A stretch of 64,000 nucleotides of DNA from Arthrobacter sp. zg-Y238 (GCF_024385525.1 NZ_JANFLU010000006.1:105025-169024); one strand, 5' to 3'. Numbered from the stretch's first letter, positions 26,001 through 36,701 are shown. Notes: a model not told the origin generated them from the sequence alone. Translations and numbers: made by a program.

Positions 26001-26180
26001 AACCACATCGGGGGAAGCGCCCGGCAAGGCGGTGATCACGCTGATCTGCGGGAACTCCAGCGACGGGATCAGTTCCTGTTTCAGGGAGCCCATGGAGATG
26101 ACTCCGAAAACAGCCACAAAAACCGTGATCAGGGCAATGAGCGCCCTGTTGGAGAGGGACAGCTTGGCCAAACGGTCCAT
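23046..26180 (-). CDS. RND family efflux transporter (HAE1 / SwrC-like)
   Basis: A 1044-residue inner-membrane proton-driven exporter. The N-terminal helix (LSNRALIALITVFVAVFGVI) is followed by a large extracytoplasmic porter domain, then helices 2-6, a second porter domain and helices 8-12. The paired aspartates for proton transfer in helix 4 are present (GRVVDDSIVVIENIKR). Gram-positive members such as SwrC export lipopeptides or drugs without an outer-membrane channel. No periplasmic adaptor gene lies next to it. The start ATG at 26178-26180 is followed by MDRLAKLSLSN, the usual family N-terminus. Confidence 0.92.
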   Translation of the reverse strand: MDRLAKLSLSNRALIALITVFVAVFGVISMGSLKQELIPSLEFPQISVITALPGASPDVVDAQVSEPLEGALTAVEGLESSSATSRSGISTISLTFAYGTDLDRARGQVDRAISNSRQLLPDDANPQSLAGSISDFPIVYLAVSSDEPLAELNADLQRLTVPRLQKIEGVRTAEVTGGATRHVAILPDDAALAASGVTPSAIVDALENSGALLPAGTVQEDGRTLSIQVGAPLDSLEKISGLPVESSGSSPGSTPVTIGDVASVDVTEDEASSITRTNGEATLAVSITKTPAGDTVGISHEVMDLLPSLQDELGNGAVFTVIFDQAPFIEKSISDLTTEGLLGLGFAVLVILVFLLSLRSTLVTAVSIPLSLLVTFIGLLAFGYSLNILTLGALTIAIGRVVDDSIVVIENIKRHLGYGEDKRSAILTAVREVAGAVTASTLTTVAVFAPIAFVGGLAGELFRPFAVTTTLALLASLLVSLTIVPVLAYWFLKSSPPVADPAAYRAEAEERESRTLLQRGYLPILRTTQRHPVYTVTAGLIILVATAALTPLLPTNLLGDTGQNTFSVRQELPAGTSLERTSEAAADVEDILGGTEGVKDVQVTMGTSTSGLAAFTSGGSSVANFTVITEEGVDQVALRDTVLSALEDVDDAGEVTLGSTGGGFGTSNTVDISLSAGDPSELQPASDAIVEAMSDLPGVAEASSNLSSSQPVVQISIDRGKAVAAGLNEQQIAGLVASTISPLPAGTVRLGTDDLPVLIGEGTPITSLEQLNGISVPAGSGSVPLSALATVEEVEVPTSVSSSGGERTAVVSVSPDGDNLGATITEVQSRLAEVDLPTSVTAELSGAATQQNESFTQLGLALLAAIAIVYVIMVATFKSLLQPLILLVSIPFAATGAVLLLLLTGVPLGLPSLVGMLMLVGIVVTNAIVLMDLINQYRQPRGNEPGMNVEDAIFRGARQRLRPILMTALATVFALTPMALGVTGEGGFISRPLAIVVIGGLISSTALTLILVPVLYRLVEGSRERRQQRKEQKLVQVSEAESRA

Positions 26181-26248
26181 GATCCTGCCTTAGGAAGGGC
26201 GAACTGGAGTTGGGCGACGCGGCCCGTGCCGACGTCGTAAATCGCTGT

Positions 26249-26285
26249 GCGGCGCAGGTCCGCCCCGAAGGGGAACCTGCGCCGC
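26249..26285 (-). terminator. Hairpin after mqo
   Basis: An 11-bp GC stem (26249-26259 with 26275-26285) with a smaller inner pairing CCCC/GGGG lies 14 bases downstream of the mqo stop. No T-run follows on the minus strand. Confidence 0.5.
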
Positions 26286-26299
26286 GGATACTGCAGGTG

Positions 26300-27790
26300 C
26301 TAGGAAAGTCCCAGGACCTTATTGGTGTCGGCTTCGATCTCTGCCGCCAGCTGCTCGTTCTCGTTGAGCTTGACGCCGTAGCCCGGGATCATTTCCTTGA
26401 TCTTCGGCTCCCAGCCGTCGAACTGGCGGGGGAAGGCGCGCTTGAGCAGGTTGATCATGATGGGCGGTGCCGTGGAAGCGCCGGGGGAGGCACCGAGCAG
26501 GGCGCCGATGGAACCATCGGCAGCGGTGATGAGTTCGGTGCCGAACTGCAGCACACCGCCCTTCTTCGGATCCTTCTTGATCACCTGCACGCGCTGGCCT
26601 GCGGTGATGAGGTCCCAGCCCTCGGTCTTCGCGGAGGGCATGAATTCCTGGAGGGCCTGGGTCTTGCCTTCGCGGGTCTTCATTACCTCGGTGACGAGGT
26701 ACTTGACCAGGCTCATGTTGTCCTTGGCTACGCCCAGCATGGGCACCAGGTTGGACGGACGGACCGAAAGGGGCAGGTCCAGGTAGGAGCCGGTCTTCAG
26801 GAACTTGGGCGAGAAGCCGCCGTACGGCCCGAACAGCAGCGAACGCTTCCCGTTGACGAAACGGGTGTCCAGGTGCGGGACCGACATGGGCGGAGCGCCG
26901 ACCGAGGCCTGGCCGTACACCTTGGCGTTGTGCCGCGAAATGATGGATTCGTCCGTGGAGCGCAGGAACTGGCCGGAGACGGGGAAGCCGCCGAAGCCCT
27001 TGCCCTCGGGGATGCCGGATGCCTGGAGCAGGTGCAGGGCACCTCCGCCGCCGCCGATGAAGACGAAGCGGGCCGAGACGGTGCGGGTGGTGCCGGTGGC
27101 ACGGTCCTTGACCTTGACATCCCAGCCGCCGGTGGAAGACCGGGACACGTTGCCGACTTCGTGGCCGAAGTGCAGGTTTACGCCGTTGGCGCCCAGGTAG
27201 TTGGTCAGTTCACGGGTCAGCGCACCGAAATCGACGTCGGTGCCACCGGCGACGCGGGAGGCGGCAACGCGCTGTGACGGGTCGCGGCCTTCCATGATCA
27301 GCGGTGCCCATTCAGCCAGCTTGGCCGGATCCTCGGAGAACTCCATGGTCTTGAACAGGGGCTGCGCGCTCAGCGACTCGTAGCGGCGGCGCAGGTACTC
27401 GGAATGTGCGTCACCCCAGACGAAGCTCATGTGCGGCAGCGGGTTGATGAAGTTGTTGGAGATGTGGCCTGCAGAGACCAGATGCGACCAGAACTGCCGG
27501 GAAACCTGGAACTGCTCGTTGATGCCCACCGCCTTCGCCGGGTCAACGGAGCCGTCGGCAGCGGCCGGGCTGTAGTTCAGTTCGCAGAGCGCGGCATGGC
27601 CGGTTCCTGCGTTGTTCCAGGGATCGGAGCTTTCCAGCCCCGCCCGGTCAAGGCGCTCGTAGAGGGAAATGTCCCAATCTGGCTGGAGTTGCTTCAGGAA
27701 CGCACCAAGGGTGGCGCTCATGATGCCGCCGCCGATCAGCAGTACATCAGTTTTCGTTGCGGAATTATCCGCCGGGCTATTAGCAGTCAA
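26300..27790 (-). CDS. mqo: Malate:quinone oxidoreductase
   Basis: Membrane-associated FAD enzyme that oxidises malate to oxaloacetate and passes electrons to quinone, replacing or complementing malate dehydrogenase in the citric acid cycle. The FAD-binding motif is [15 protein letters not shown] near the N-terminus, followed by the family segments [30 protein letters not shown] and the late [14 protein letters not shown] start at a TTG at 27788-27790, six bases after GGAG; this gives 496 residues, the usual length. An in-frame GTG at 27841 would add 17 atypical residues. Confidence 0.94.
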   Translation of the reverse strand: MTANSPADNSATKTDVLLIGGGIMSATLGAFLKQLQPDWDISLYERLDRAGLESSDPWNNAGTGHAALCELNYSPAAADGSVDPAKAVGINEQFQVSRQFWSHLVSAGHISNNFINPLPHMSFVWGDAHSEYLRRRYESLSAQPLFKTMEFSEDPAKLAEWAPLIMEGRDPSQRVAASRVAGGTDVDFGALTRELTNYLGANGVNLHFGHEVGNVSRSSTGGWDVKVKDRATGTTRTVSARFVFIGGGGGALHLLQASGIPEGKGFGGFPVSGQFLRSTDESIISRHNAKVYGQASVGAPPMSVPHLDTRFVNGKRSLLFGPYGGFSPKFLKTGSYLDLPLSVRPSNLVPMLGVAKDNMSLVKYLVTEVMKTREGKTQALQEFMPSAKTEGWDLITAGQRVQVIKKDPKKGGVLQFGTELITAADGSIGALLGASPGASTAPPIMINLLKRAFPRQFDGWEPKIKEMIPGYGVKLNENEQLAAEIEADTNKVLGLS

Positions 27791-27894
27791 CTTGTTCTCC
27801 AGTCGCGTGGGCGCTAGCCCTAGAAGCGTATCCCCGACCACATGTCTTCCTAAAATTATCGCTGCACTTGGCCCTCGGGCGGGAGGGGGCTAAC

Positions 27895-29619
27895 TCAGCG
27901 ATCCGCCAGCGTTATCCGGTTGAATACTTCGTGCAGGACAGGGCTGGTGGGATAGCCGGCCACGCGGGGGGACAATGCGAGGGCCGAAATGGGGAAGGCG
28001 AGGGGCACCGCCGGCACGCGTTCGGAAATCCGGTCGGTAATGGCCCGGTAGGCGTCGGTCTGTTCCTGGCCTTCCACGAGGCCCCGCGCTTTGTCGATGC
28101 CGCTGAAAACCTCGGGATCGTTATAGGAAAACTCGTCGGTATACCGGCCAAACAGGGTCCCGACAAAGTTGTCCCCGGCCTCATAGGTCCCGGCAAGTCC
28201 CAGCAGGTGGAAGGCCCGGTCCTCCTTGCCCTGGACCTTATCGAGGTAGCCCTCGGACCAGTCCACCGGGACCGGCCGGATGTTGAACCCGGCCGCGGTG
28301 AGCTGGCTGCTGAGCCTGGCGTAGACCCTTTCCGGGGCGGGCAGGTAGCTGCGGGTGACGCGGCGGGGGTAGTAGAAGGGCAGTTCGCGGCCGTCATAGC
28401 CAGCTTCCGTGAGCAGCTCACGGGCCTTGTCGACGTCGTACCCGTAGCCGGTGACGGTGTCCGAGGTCAGACCCAGCTTCTGCGGAAGGAACTGGTTTGC
28501 GGGCTTGGTGCCGTTGAGGAACAGGCCGTCCAATACGGCGGGCTTGTCGATGGCATAGGCCACCGCCCGGCGGATGAGTACATTGTCCATCCCGGGGAAA
28601 TTGGAGTTGATGCCCAGATAGAGGATGGAATAGGGGTCCCGCTGCTGGATCTGCAGGCCGTTGCGGGCCAGATCGCCGACGTCGTTGACGGTCACCAGGT
28701 CATAGCCGTCCACCTCGCCCTTCTTCAGGGCCCGCAGCCGGCCCTCGGGGCTGGAAACGGTCTTGAAGACAACCGTGCCGATCTGTCCGGCTTCGCCCCA
28801 GTACTCCGGGTACGCTGCCAGTTCCACGACGTCCTCGTTCCAGCTGACGAAACGGAACGGCCCGGTGCCCACCGGATGAGCGCCGTAGGCCGAGATATTC
28901 CGGCCGTTGCGTTCCTGGGTGAGGTCATCGGCCGAGGCGTCAGCCAGGGCCTTCGGAGAGGACATGGCGAACGCCGGAGCGGCCAGGGCGGAAATGAAGC
29001 TGTCGAGCGGCTCGGTAAGCTCCACCCGCACCGTGTACTCGTCCTCCACCACGCATTCGCGGTAGACCGCGGTCTTCGGGGAGTCCGAGAACCCTCGGAA
29101 GACGGATCGATACATGAGGGAATCGTTGCGCACGGATTCCGGCAGGGTGTACCAGCGCTCGAAGTTCCGGCGTACGGCTTCTGCGTTGAAGGGTTCGCCG
29201 TCGTGGAAGGTGACGTCGCGCCGCAGCTCAAACGTGTAGGTCCGGCGGTCCTCGGACCTGGTCCAGCTCTTTGCCAGCAGGGGTGTCGGGGCCGAGGTCA
29301 GGGCGTCCACACCCACCAGGCCTTCCAGAACCTGCCGGGTGACCCGGTAGGACTCGGTGTCCGCGGCAAGGGCGGGGTCCAGGGTGACCGGGCGGGCCGC
29401 CGTCGCGAAGGTGAACCGCTCGCTGGGGCCGGCCGGACCGGTTGCCGTGGGAGTGAGGGAAGGGGAAGGCGAATCCGCTTCGGCTGTGCAGCCGGCGAGC
29501 ATGAAGGCCGCAGCCACCGCACCTGCACGGATGACGGAGCGGCGGGAAAGGGCGGGAGCGCCGGATCCGGTGTCTGGATCTTTCGCGGTGCCGGATTTTG
29601 CGGTGCCGGATTTGGTCAC
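27895..29619 (-). CDS. Peptide ABC transporter substrate-binding lipoprotein (family 5)
   Basis: A 574-residue extracellular solute-binding protein. The signal has a twin-arginine-like SRRSVIR motif, then a hydrophobic stretch and the lipobox FMLAGC, so the mature protein is probably lipid-anchored and may use the Tat route. Family 5 segments include LDPALAADTESYRVTRQ, KSWTRSEDRRTYTFEL, VTFHDGEPFNAEAV and HPVGTGPFRFVSW. Start is a GTG behind GGAGGAG; the first residues contain a duplicated KSGTA. It is transcribed away from the fused ATPase gene, and its nearest relative in the window is the second binding protein at 34161-35855. Confidence 0.92.
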   Translation of the reverse strand: MTKSGTAKSGTAKDPDTGSGAPALSRRSVIRAGAVAAAFMLAGCTAEADSPSPSLTPTATGPAGPSERFTFATAARPVTLDPALAADTESYRVTRQVLEGLVGVDALTSAPTPLLAKSWTRSEDRRTYTFELRRDVTFHDGEPFNAEAVRRNFERWYTLPESVRNDSLMYRSVFRGFSDSPKTAVYRECVVEDEYTVRVELTEPLDSFISALAAPAFAMSSPKALADASADDLTQERNGRNISAYGAHPVGTGPFRFVSWNEDVVELAAYPEYWGEAGQIGTVVFKTVSSPEGRLRALKKGEVDGYDLVTVNDVGDLARNGLQIQQRDPYSILYLGINSNFPGMDNVLIRRAVAYAIDKPAVLDGLFLNGTKPANQFLPQKLGLTSDTVTGYGYDVDKARELLTEAGYDGRELPFYYPRRVTRSYLPAPERVYARLSSQLTAAGFNIRPVPVDWSEGYLDKVQGKEDRAFHLLGLAGTYEAGDNFVGTLFGRYTDEFSYNDPEVFSGIDKARGLVEGQEQTDAYRAITDRISERVPAVPLAFPISALALSPRVAGYPTSPVLHEVFNRITLADR

Positions 29620-29698
29620 GGTGATACTCCTCCGGGACGCTCCATCCCTCGTTTTTTAGTGATTCTTCATTCTAAATGATTAAAAACCGGTAAACAGC

Positions 29699-29716
29699 TG
29701 TGAGACACGCGTCACA
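29699..29716. promoter_or_regulatory. Inverted repeat TGTGA-N8-TCACA between divergent ABC genes
   Basis: The two half-sites (29699-29703 and 29712-29716) lie 29 bases before the ATPase start. The arms equal the CRP/GlxR half-sites but the spacer is eight rather than six. The inner GACACGCGTCAC resembles GACATTCGTCAC upstream of the second binding-protein gene. Confidence 0.28.
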
Positions 29717-29744
29717 AGGGGCGAGAGTGGGGCAGGATGGGGAA

Positions 29745-31466
<1,722 letters not shown>

Positions 31467-31468
31467 CC

Positions 31469-32005
31469 GTGGCAGAAACGCAGACGGGTTCCGCAGCGGA
31501 CCTGGACGCAGAACTGGAGCAGCTGCTGGCTGCCCGGAACCGGGAGGACATGGCCCCCACCATCGCGGCGCTGCTGGACGTCCTTGACCGCTATCCGGAC
31601 AATGCCCGCGTCCTCTATGAAGTCGGCGGCGCCTATGACACCGCAGGTGAAGAGGCAACGGCCGCCGGATTCTACGAGCGGGCCCTGGCCCTGGGGTTGG
31701 AAGGCGACGTGCTGCGGCGCTGCTACCTGCAGTACGGCAGCACCCTCCGGCTGCTCGGACGCTCGGAGGAATCGCTGGCGGTCTTTGCCTGCGCCCGGAA
31801 TAGCTTTCCCGCATCAGTGTCGCTTGGGGTCTTCGAGGCCCTGACCCTGCATGCGGCGGGCAAGGTGAACGCGGCGCTCGCCGGTCTTCTGGTCCTGCTT
31901 GCGGAGAATGTGTCGTCGGAGGACCTGGAGCGGTATCTCCCGGCGCTGCACGGCAACGCCGCTTACCTCGCTTCGCTCGACGCCGGGGACGGCCACCGCG
32001 CCTGA
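31469..32005 (+). CDS. Tetratricopeptide-repeat protein
   Basis: A 178-residue soluble protein starting at a GTG two bases after the stop of the fused ATPase gene, so it is co-transcribed. It has an acidic N-terminus and helical TPR-like repeats: NARVLYEVGGAYDTAGEEATAAGFYERALALG (about 45-76) and RRCYLQYGSTLRLLGRSEESLAVF (about 82-105). TPRs mediate protein contacts; the role beside a peptide transporter is unknown. A strong terminator follows. Confidence 0.8.
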   Translation: MAETQTGSAADLDAELEQLLAARNREDMAPTIAALLDVLDRYPDNARVLYEVGGAYDTAGEEATAAGFYERALALGLEGDVLRRCYLQYGSTLRLLGRSEESLAVFACARNSFPASVSLGVFEALTLHAAGKVNAALAGLLVLLAENVSSEDLERYLPALHGNAAYLASLDAGDGHRA

Positions 32006-32051
32006 CCCGTACCGGACAACAGAAGGTACCGGACACCAAAGCCGGACAACG

Positions 32052-32083
32052 AAGAAGGGCCCTCCGTTGGGAGGGCCCTTCTT
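32052..32083. terminator. Intrinsic terminator between the TPR gene and the convergent permease genes
   Basis: A 14-bp stem (AAGAAGGGCCCTCC with its complement) and loop GTTG, with A- and T-rich arms so that it can function in both directions. Confidence 0.88.
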
Positions 32084-32113
32084 TGTTGACGGAGGCATTG
32101 CCGTCCGCGACGG

Positions 32114-33058
32114 TTATTTCCGCCGTGTCTTGGGATCCAGCGCCTCACGCAGGGACTCGCCCAGCAGGGTGAAGCCAAGCGCGGTGATGGCAATGCAGAT
32201 ACCCGGCAGGAAGGCCAGCTGCGGTGCCACGGCCAGTTCGGCCTGCGCGTAGGTAAGCATCCGGCCCCACTCAGCGGTCTGCGGCAGGCCGCCGCCGAGG
32301 CCCAGGAAGGCCAGCGCGGCGGCGTCAATGACCGCTGTCGCCAGGGTGAGGGTGGCCTGCACGATCAGCGGACCCATGCTGTTCGGCAGCAGGTGGCTCA
32401 TGGTGATGGTCCGCCGGCTGAGCCCCAGGGTCTGCGCAGACAGGATGTAGTCGGCGCTGCGCTGGGAGATCATTGACGAACGCAGGAGCCGGGCGAAGAT
32501 AGGCACCTGTGAGACACCGATGGCAATCATGATTGCCAGGGAACTCTGGCCCAGGAGGGCGGCAATGCTCACGGCGAGCAGCAGGTTCGGCACGGAGAGC
32601 AGGATGTCGACGAAGCGCATGATCACGCTGTCCACCCAGCCGCCCAGGCCGCCGGCAATCACGCCGAGCAGCACTCCGCCGGCCAGGCCCAGCGCCGTGG
32701 ACACTACGCCGATGATCAGTGACGCCCGGGCGCCCCAGATCAGTTTGGAGAGGACATCGCCGCCGAAACGGTCCAGGCCCAGGGGATAACCGTCAATGTC
32801 TCCCGGACCGGGGATGTTGGTGGGGGTGATCTCCGTACGGCCGGGGAGGTCGTCGCCGCCAAAGGGGGCAAGCAGCGGGGCGAGGATGGCCACCAATATG
32901 AACAGCCCCACGATGACGGCGCCGGCGACGGCGGCCGGGTTGCGGCGCAGGCGGCGGAAAGCGTCTTTCCACATCCCGCTTCCGGTGACGGGCTTGGCGG
33001 TGGGAGCACCTTCGGGAAGGATGGACCCGCCGGCTGCGGGAGGCAGAGTAGTACTCAC
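32114..33058 (-). CDS. Peptide ABC transporter permease (DppC-like)
   Basis: A 314-residue membrane protein. It has the N-terminal OppC_N helix (NPAAVAGAVIVGLFILVAIL) and a binding-protein-dependent permease domain with the EAA-like segment QTLGLSRRTITMSHLLPNSM that docks on the ATPase. The GTG start overlaps the end of the DppB-like gene by four bases (GTGA), showing translational coupling. Confidence 0.93.
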   Translation of the reverse strand: MSTTLPPAAGGSILPEGAPTAKPVTGSGMWKDAFRRLRRNPAAVAGAVIVGLFILVAILAPLLAPFGGDDLPGRTEITPTNIPGPGDIDGYPLGLDRFGGDVLSKLIWGARASLIIGVVSTALGLAGGVLLGVIAGGLGGWVDSVIMRFVDILLSVPNLLLAVSIAALLGQSSLAIMIAIGVSQVPIFARLLRSSMISQRSADYILSAQTLGLSRRTITMSHLLPNSMGPLIVQATLTLATAVIDAAALAFLGLGGGLPQTAEWGRMLTYAQAELAVAPQLAFLPGICIAITALGFTLLGESLREALDPKTRRK

Positions 33059-34059
33059 TGGACACGCACCCTTGGATCGATGAAGCCGTAGGACACGTCA
33101 ACCAGCAGGTTGATCAGTGAATACGCCACGGCTATGAAGACAATGAAGCCCTGCAGGACGGGATAGTCGAGGGCGAAGATCGCGTCCCTCAGGAACCTGC
33201 CGATACCGCTGAACGCGAAGACCGTCTCGGTCAGGACGGCGCCGGAAATCAGAAGGCCGGTCTGCAGGCCGATGGTGGTGGTTACCGGCAGCATGGCGTT
33301 GCGCAGCACAAAACGGCCGCGGATGGTCTTCTCCATCAATCCTTTGGCGCGGGCCGTGCGGACATAGTCGGCACCCTGGACCTCCAGGACCGATGCCCTG
33401 GTAATGCGTACGATGATCGCCAGCGGAATGGTCCCGAGTGCGATGGCGGGTAGCACCAGGTGCATAACGGCGTCCCAGGACGCATCCCATTCCCGGGTGA
33501 GCAGGCCGTCCAAAACGTAGAAGTCAGTGACATGCGTGGCATCGATGCGTGGATCCTGGCGTCCGTCTGTGGGGAACCAGCCGAGCTGGATAGCCAGCAC
33601 CCACTTGAGGATGAAGGCCAGGAAGAACACCGGGACGGTGATGCCGATCAGGGACAGGACCACCGAGGAGTGGTCCCAGAAACGTCCGTAGTGGCGGGCG
33701 GCCAGGTAACCCAGCGGGATGCCGATGCCGACCGCGAAGACAAGAGCCACGACCGCCAGCTCCACGGTGGCGGGAAAACGGGTGGCGAATTCCTCCAGCA
33801 CCGGGCGCCCGGTGACGATTGAGGTGCCGAAATCGCCCTTCAGGAGCTTGCCGACGTAGGTGAAGTACTGCTCGATCAGCGGGCGGTCAAAGCCGTAGGC
33901 CTTGTTGATGTTGGCGATGGCTTCGGGGGAGGCCTTGTCACCGAGCAGCGCGGTGGCCGGACCGCCGGGCAGGTTGCGGACCCACAGGAACAGCAGGATC
34001 GAAAGGCCGATCAGGGTGGGGATCAGCATAAGAAGGCGTTTGCCGATGACTCGTAGCAC
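33055..34059 (-). CDS. Peptide ABC transporter permease (DppB-like)
   Basis: A 334-residue membrane protein starting at GTG with AAAGGAC upstream. It opens with the DppB-type first helix and WVRNLPGGPATALLG, and the C-terminal permease domain carries the EAA loop YVRTARAKGLMEKTIRGRFVLRN. It is followed directly by the DppC-like gene and preceded by the binding-protein gene on the same strand. Confidence 0.93.
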   Translation of the reverse strand: MLRVIGKRLLMLIPTLIGLSILLFLWVRNLPGGPATALLGDKASPEAIANINKAYGFDRPLIEQYFTYVGKLLKGDFGTSIVTGRPVLEEFATRFPATVELAVVALVFAVGIGIPLGYLAARHYGRFWDHSSVVLSLIGITVPVFFLAFILKWVLAIQLGWFPTDGRQDPRIDATHVTDFYVLDGLLTREWDASWDAVMHLVLPAIALGTIPLAIIVRITRASVLEVQGADYVRTARAKGLMEKTIRGRFVLRNAMLPVTTTIGLQTGLLISGAVLTETVFAFSGIGRFLRDAIFALDYPVLQGFIVFIAVAYSLINLLVDVSYGFIDPRVRVQ

Positions 34060-34120
34060 GAGTGTCCTTTCCCAGCCGTGGGGCTGGAGGATCTGGGGAG
34101 GAAAAGGCGAGGCGCGTAGG

Positions 34121-34150
34121 AGGCCGGGGACCCCGCGGGGTCCCCGGCCT
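34121..34150 (-). promoter_or_regulatory. 30-base perfect palindrome between binding-protein and permease genes
   Basis: A perfect inverted repeat with a 14-bp arm (AGGCCGGGGACCCC and its complement around a GC centre) lies ten bases after the binding-protein stop and 61 before the permease start. No T-run follows. Such hairpins inside ABC importer operons usually stabilise the upstream mRNA so that binding protein is made in excess over permease. Confidence 0.7.
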
Positions 34151-34160
34151 CCGCGGGATG

Positions 34161-35855
34161 TTACTTGGAGAGCTTGATCTCGCTGAAGACTTCGTCGTTC
34201 ACCGGGCTGGCCGGGTAGGACTCCACCCGCTCGGAGAACGCGAGCGACGGCGCCGGGTGGGCCAGCGGGATGGCCGGCACGAACTGGGCGATGTCCTCAT
34301 TGATCTGCTCGTAGAGCGGAGTCTGCTCGTCGAGGGTGGACACCTGGCGTGCCTCTTCCAGGGCGTTGAAGATCTCCGGGTTGTTGAAACCGAACTCGGG
34401 CTTCTCCTGGCCGAAGAACACGCCTACGAAGTTGTCCGTGTCGTTGTAGTCGCCGGTCCAGCCCAGCAGGTGCAGGCCGTGGTCGGAGCCTGCCTGCACG
34501 CGGTCGAGGTAGTCCGGGGACCACTTGTCCGACTGAGGGTTGACCGTGATGCCGACTTCGGCCAGCTGCGCGCTCAGGTTGGTAAAGACCTGCTCAGGCG
34601 TGGGCATGTACGGCCGGGAGACGCCGGTGGGGTAGTTGAACTGCACAGTGAAGCCGTCCGGGTAGCCGGCTTCGGCCAGCAGGGACTTGGCCTTCTCGGG
34701 GTCGTATTCGTACGTGGTGACGTCTTCGTTGTAGCCGTTGACGACGTCGGGGATGAACTGGGTGGCAACCTTGGTGCCCTCGGGCAGGGTCTGGCTGACC
34801 AGTGCTTCCTTGTCGATGGCGTGCGCAATAGCCTGGCGGACCTTGGGGTCGGACAGCTCGGGCACCTGCTGGTTGATGCCCAGGTACAGGATGGTGAAGG
34901 GATCGCGCTGGACCACGTTGAATCCGGCCTCGGCCAGTGCCTCGGTGTCGGCAGGGGCCACGAGGTCGTAGCCGTCAATGTCGCCGGACTCCAGCGACTG
35001 GCGGCGGGCCTGCGGATCATCGATGACGCGGAAGATGATGTCGGTGACCTGCGCGTCGTCGCCGCCCCAGTAATCCTCGTTCAGGGACAGGGTGAGCTGG
35101 TTGCCCACGTCCCAGCCGTCGAACTTGTAGGGACCGGTGCCGGTGGGGTGTTCCTTGGCGTATTCGGTCAGCTCGGGAGCTTCGGCCGTTCCGGAGGAGT
35201 TGTTGGCGCCGAACTCCTCCAGCGCGGACGGGCTCTGCATGCTGAAGGCGGGCAGCGAGAGCGCCGCAACGAAACCGGCGAAGGGCTTGTTCAGCGTGAT
35301 CACGGCTTCGGCATCCGAGGACGCTTCGCAGGACTTGTAGGTTGCCTCTTCGGGTGTATCCGAGAAGCCCTTGAACAACATGCCGTAGTAGTAGGCCTGG
35401 CTTTCGGCCTGCTGGATGCCGGTGAAGTTGTACCAGCGGTCAAAGTTGGCGCAGACCGCTTCGGCATTGAAATCGGTGCCGTCGTGGAACTTGACGCCTT
35501 CTTCGAGGGTGAAGGTGTAGGTCATGCCGTCTTCCGAAGCTTCCCACGACTTCGCCAGCAGCGGTGCCGGGTCTGCGGTGCCGGGTTCGACGCCGACAAG
35601 GCCTTCGAAGATCTGGCGGCTGACGCGGAAGGACTCGCCGTCGGAGGCGAAGGCGGGGTCCAGGGACTTGGGATCGGATGAAGCGGCAAAAACGAACGTG
35701 CCGTCCACCTCACTGGAGCCGCCGTCGGCCCCTTCCTCGCGGTTGCTTTGGGCGCAGCCCGAAAGCACAAGCGCGCTCAGGGCAAGGCCGGCGGTAAGGG
35801 CGGACGCGCGCTTCTTGGCGGCCCGGCCCTTCCGGACGCTGTCTGCTGAAAACAT
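34161..35855 (-). CDS. Peptide ABC transporter substrate-binding lipoprotein (family 5)
   Basis: A 564-residue solute-binding protein. Signal peptide with lipobox LVLSGC (about residues 25-30), then SLDPAFASDGESFRVSRQ, AKSWEASEDGMTYTFTLEEG, GVKFHDGTDFNAEAV and HPTGTGPYKF, closely parallel to the protein at 27895-29619. The start is the ATG at 35853-35855, seven bases after GAGGAGT; an in-frame ATG at 35945 would give a non-signal-like extension. First gene of the operon with the DppB- and DppC-like permeases. Confidence 0.94.
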   Translation of the reverse strand: MFSADSVRKGRAAKKRASALTAGLALSALVLSGCAQSNREEGADGGSSEVDGTFVFAASSDPKSLDPAFASDGESFRVSRQIFEGLVGVEPGTADPAPLLAKSWEASEDGMTYTFTLEEGVKFHDGTDFNAEAVCANFDRWYNFTGIQQAESQAYYYGMLFKGFSDTPEEATYKSCEASSDAEAVITLNKPFAGFVAALSLPAFSMQSPSALEEFGANNSSGTAEAPELTEYAKEHPTGTGPYKFDGWDVGNQLTLSLNEDYWGGDDAQVTDIIFRVIDDPQARRQSLESGDIDGYDLVAPADTEALAEAGFNVVQRDPFTILYLGINQQVPELSDPKVRQAIAHAIDKEALVSQTLPEGTKVATQFIPDVVNGYNEDVTTYEYDPEKAKSLLAEAGYPDGFTVQFNYPTGVSRPYMPTPEQVFTNLSAQLAEVGITVNPQSDKWSPDYLDRVQAGSDHGLHLLGWTGDYNDTDNFVGVFFGQEKPEFGFNNPEIFNALEEARQVSTLDEQTPLYEQINEDIAQFVPAIPLAHPAPSLAFSERVESYPASPVNDEVFSEIKLSK

Positions 35856-35981
35856 GTTTTGGGTACTCCTCAAGGGCGGATGAACACTGTGCGAGTGCTG
35901 CCTGCGGCCGGAAAACCAGCCCGGATGCGTCCTTTGGACGCACACGTATGGACAGAGCCTAATGCGGAAGTGTTTCTGTTA

Positions 35982-35997
35982 CGTGACATTCGTCACC
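35982..35997. promoter_or_regulatory. Candidate CRP/GlxR-type site upstream of the peptide ABC operon
   Basis: CGTGA-N6-TCACC (35982-35997) matches the GTGA-N6-TCAC core of actinobacterial cAMP-receptor family sites. It lies about 130 bases before the start codon of the binding-protein gene. The outer bases deviate from the TGTGA/TCACA consensus. Confidence 0.35.
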
Positions 35998-36053
35998 GTC
36001 GGCGTGGTTACGATTCGGCAACGCCAGGGCGGGAGGAGGTGGCCCCGGGCACG

Positions 36054-36084
36054 AAAAAAGCCCCGGTCCGAAGACCGGGGCTTT
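36054..36084 (-). terminator. Intrinsic terminator after tRNA-Leu
   Basis: A 12-bp stem (36057-36068 with 36073-36084, loop CGAA) followed on the minus strand by six T (A-run 36054-36059). Confidence 0.88.
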
Positions 36085-36090
36085 AGTGCT

Positions 36091-36175
<85 letters not shown>

Positions 36176-36233
36176 CGATTTCCCCTGCCGGCTCTACTGC
36201 GCAGCCGGGAAACCGGTTTTAGTCTACCCGAGG

Positions 36234-36701
36234 TTAGTCGAGCCCCAGATCACGCCGGAGCTTGGCAACATGCCCGGTGGCCTTCACGTTGTACTGGGCG
36301 AGGGCAACCTTGCCTTCGGGGTTCACCACCACGGTGGACCTGATCAGCCCCTCGTAGGTGCGGCCGTAGTTCTTCTTTTCTCCCCATGCGCCATAGGCTT
36401 CGGCCACGGCGTGGTCGGCGTCGGAGAGCAGCGGGAAGTTCAGGTTCTCGGAGGCCGCGAACTTCTCCAGCTTCTCCACCGGATCGGGGGAGATGCCCAG
36501 AACGGTGTAGCCGGCGCCCTTGAGGCTGTTCAGGTTGTCGCGGAAGTCGCAGGCCTCCTTCGTGCAGCCGGGTGTGGCCGCGGCCGGATAAAAGTAGACG
36601 ATGGTGCTGCTGCCGTGCAGGTCCGCCAGTGACACGGTTGTCCCATCGGCGGCGGGAAGCGCGAATTCCGGTGCGGTTTCGTCCGGGCTCAGACGGGGCA
36701 T
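36234..36701 (-). CDS. bcp: Thioredoxin-dependent thiol peroxidase (Bcp/PrxQ peroxiredoxin)
   Basis: A 155-residue peroxiredoxin that reduces peroxides. The peroxidatic cysteine is in ATPGCTKEACDFRD with the resolving cysteine five residues later, as in Bcp/PrxQ enzymes. Start is the ATG at 36699-36701 behind AAGGAGA; an extension to 36752 is possible but unsupported. Divergent from the MarR-type regulator at 36851, with about 150 bases between them. Confidence 0.94.
   Translation of the reverse strand: MPRLSPDETAPEFALPAADGTTVSLADLHGSSTIVYFYPAAATPGCTKEACDFRDNLNSLKGAGYTVLGISPDPVEKLEKFAASENLNFPLLSDADHAVAEAYGAWGEKKNYGRTYEGLIRSTVVVNPEGKVALAQYNVKATGHVAKLRRDLGLD

Noticed and set aside
27868..29679. 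Open frame of about 600 codons opposite the first substrate-binding protein
   Set aside because: The binding-protein frame has lipobox and family motifs. The opposite frame has none.
34062..35681. Open frame of about 540 codons opposite the second substrate-binding protein
   Set aside because: Same reason: a shadow frame of a clear lipoprotein gene, and it also crosses the 30-base palindrome.
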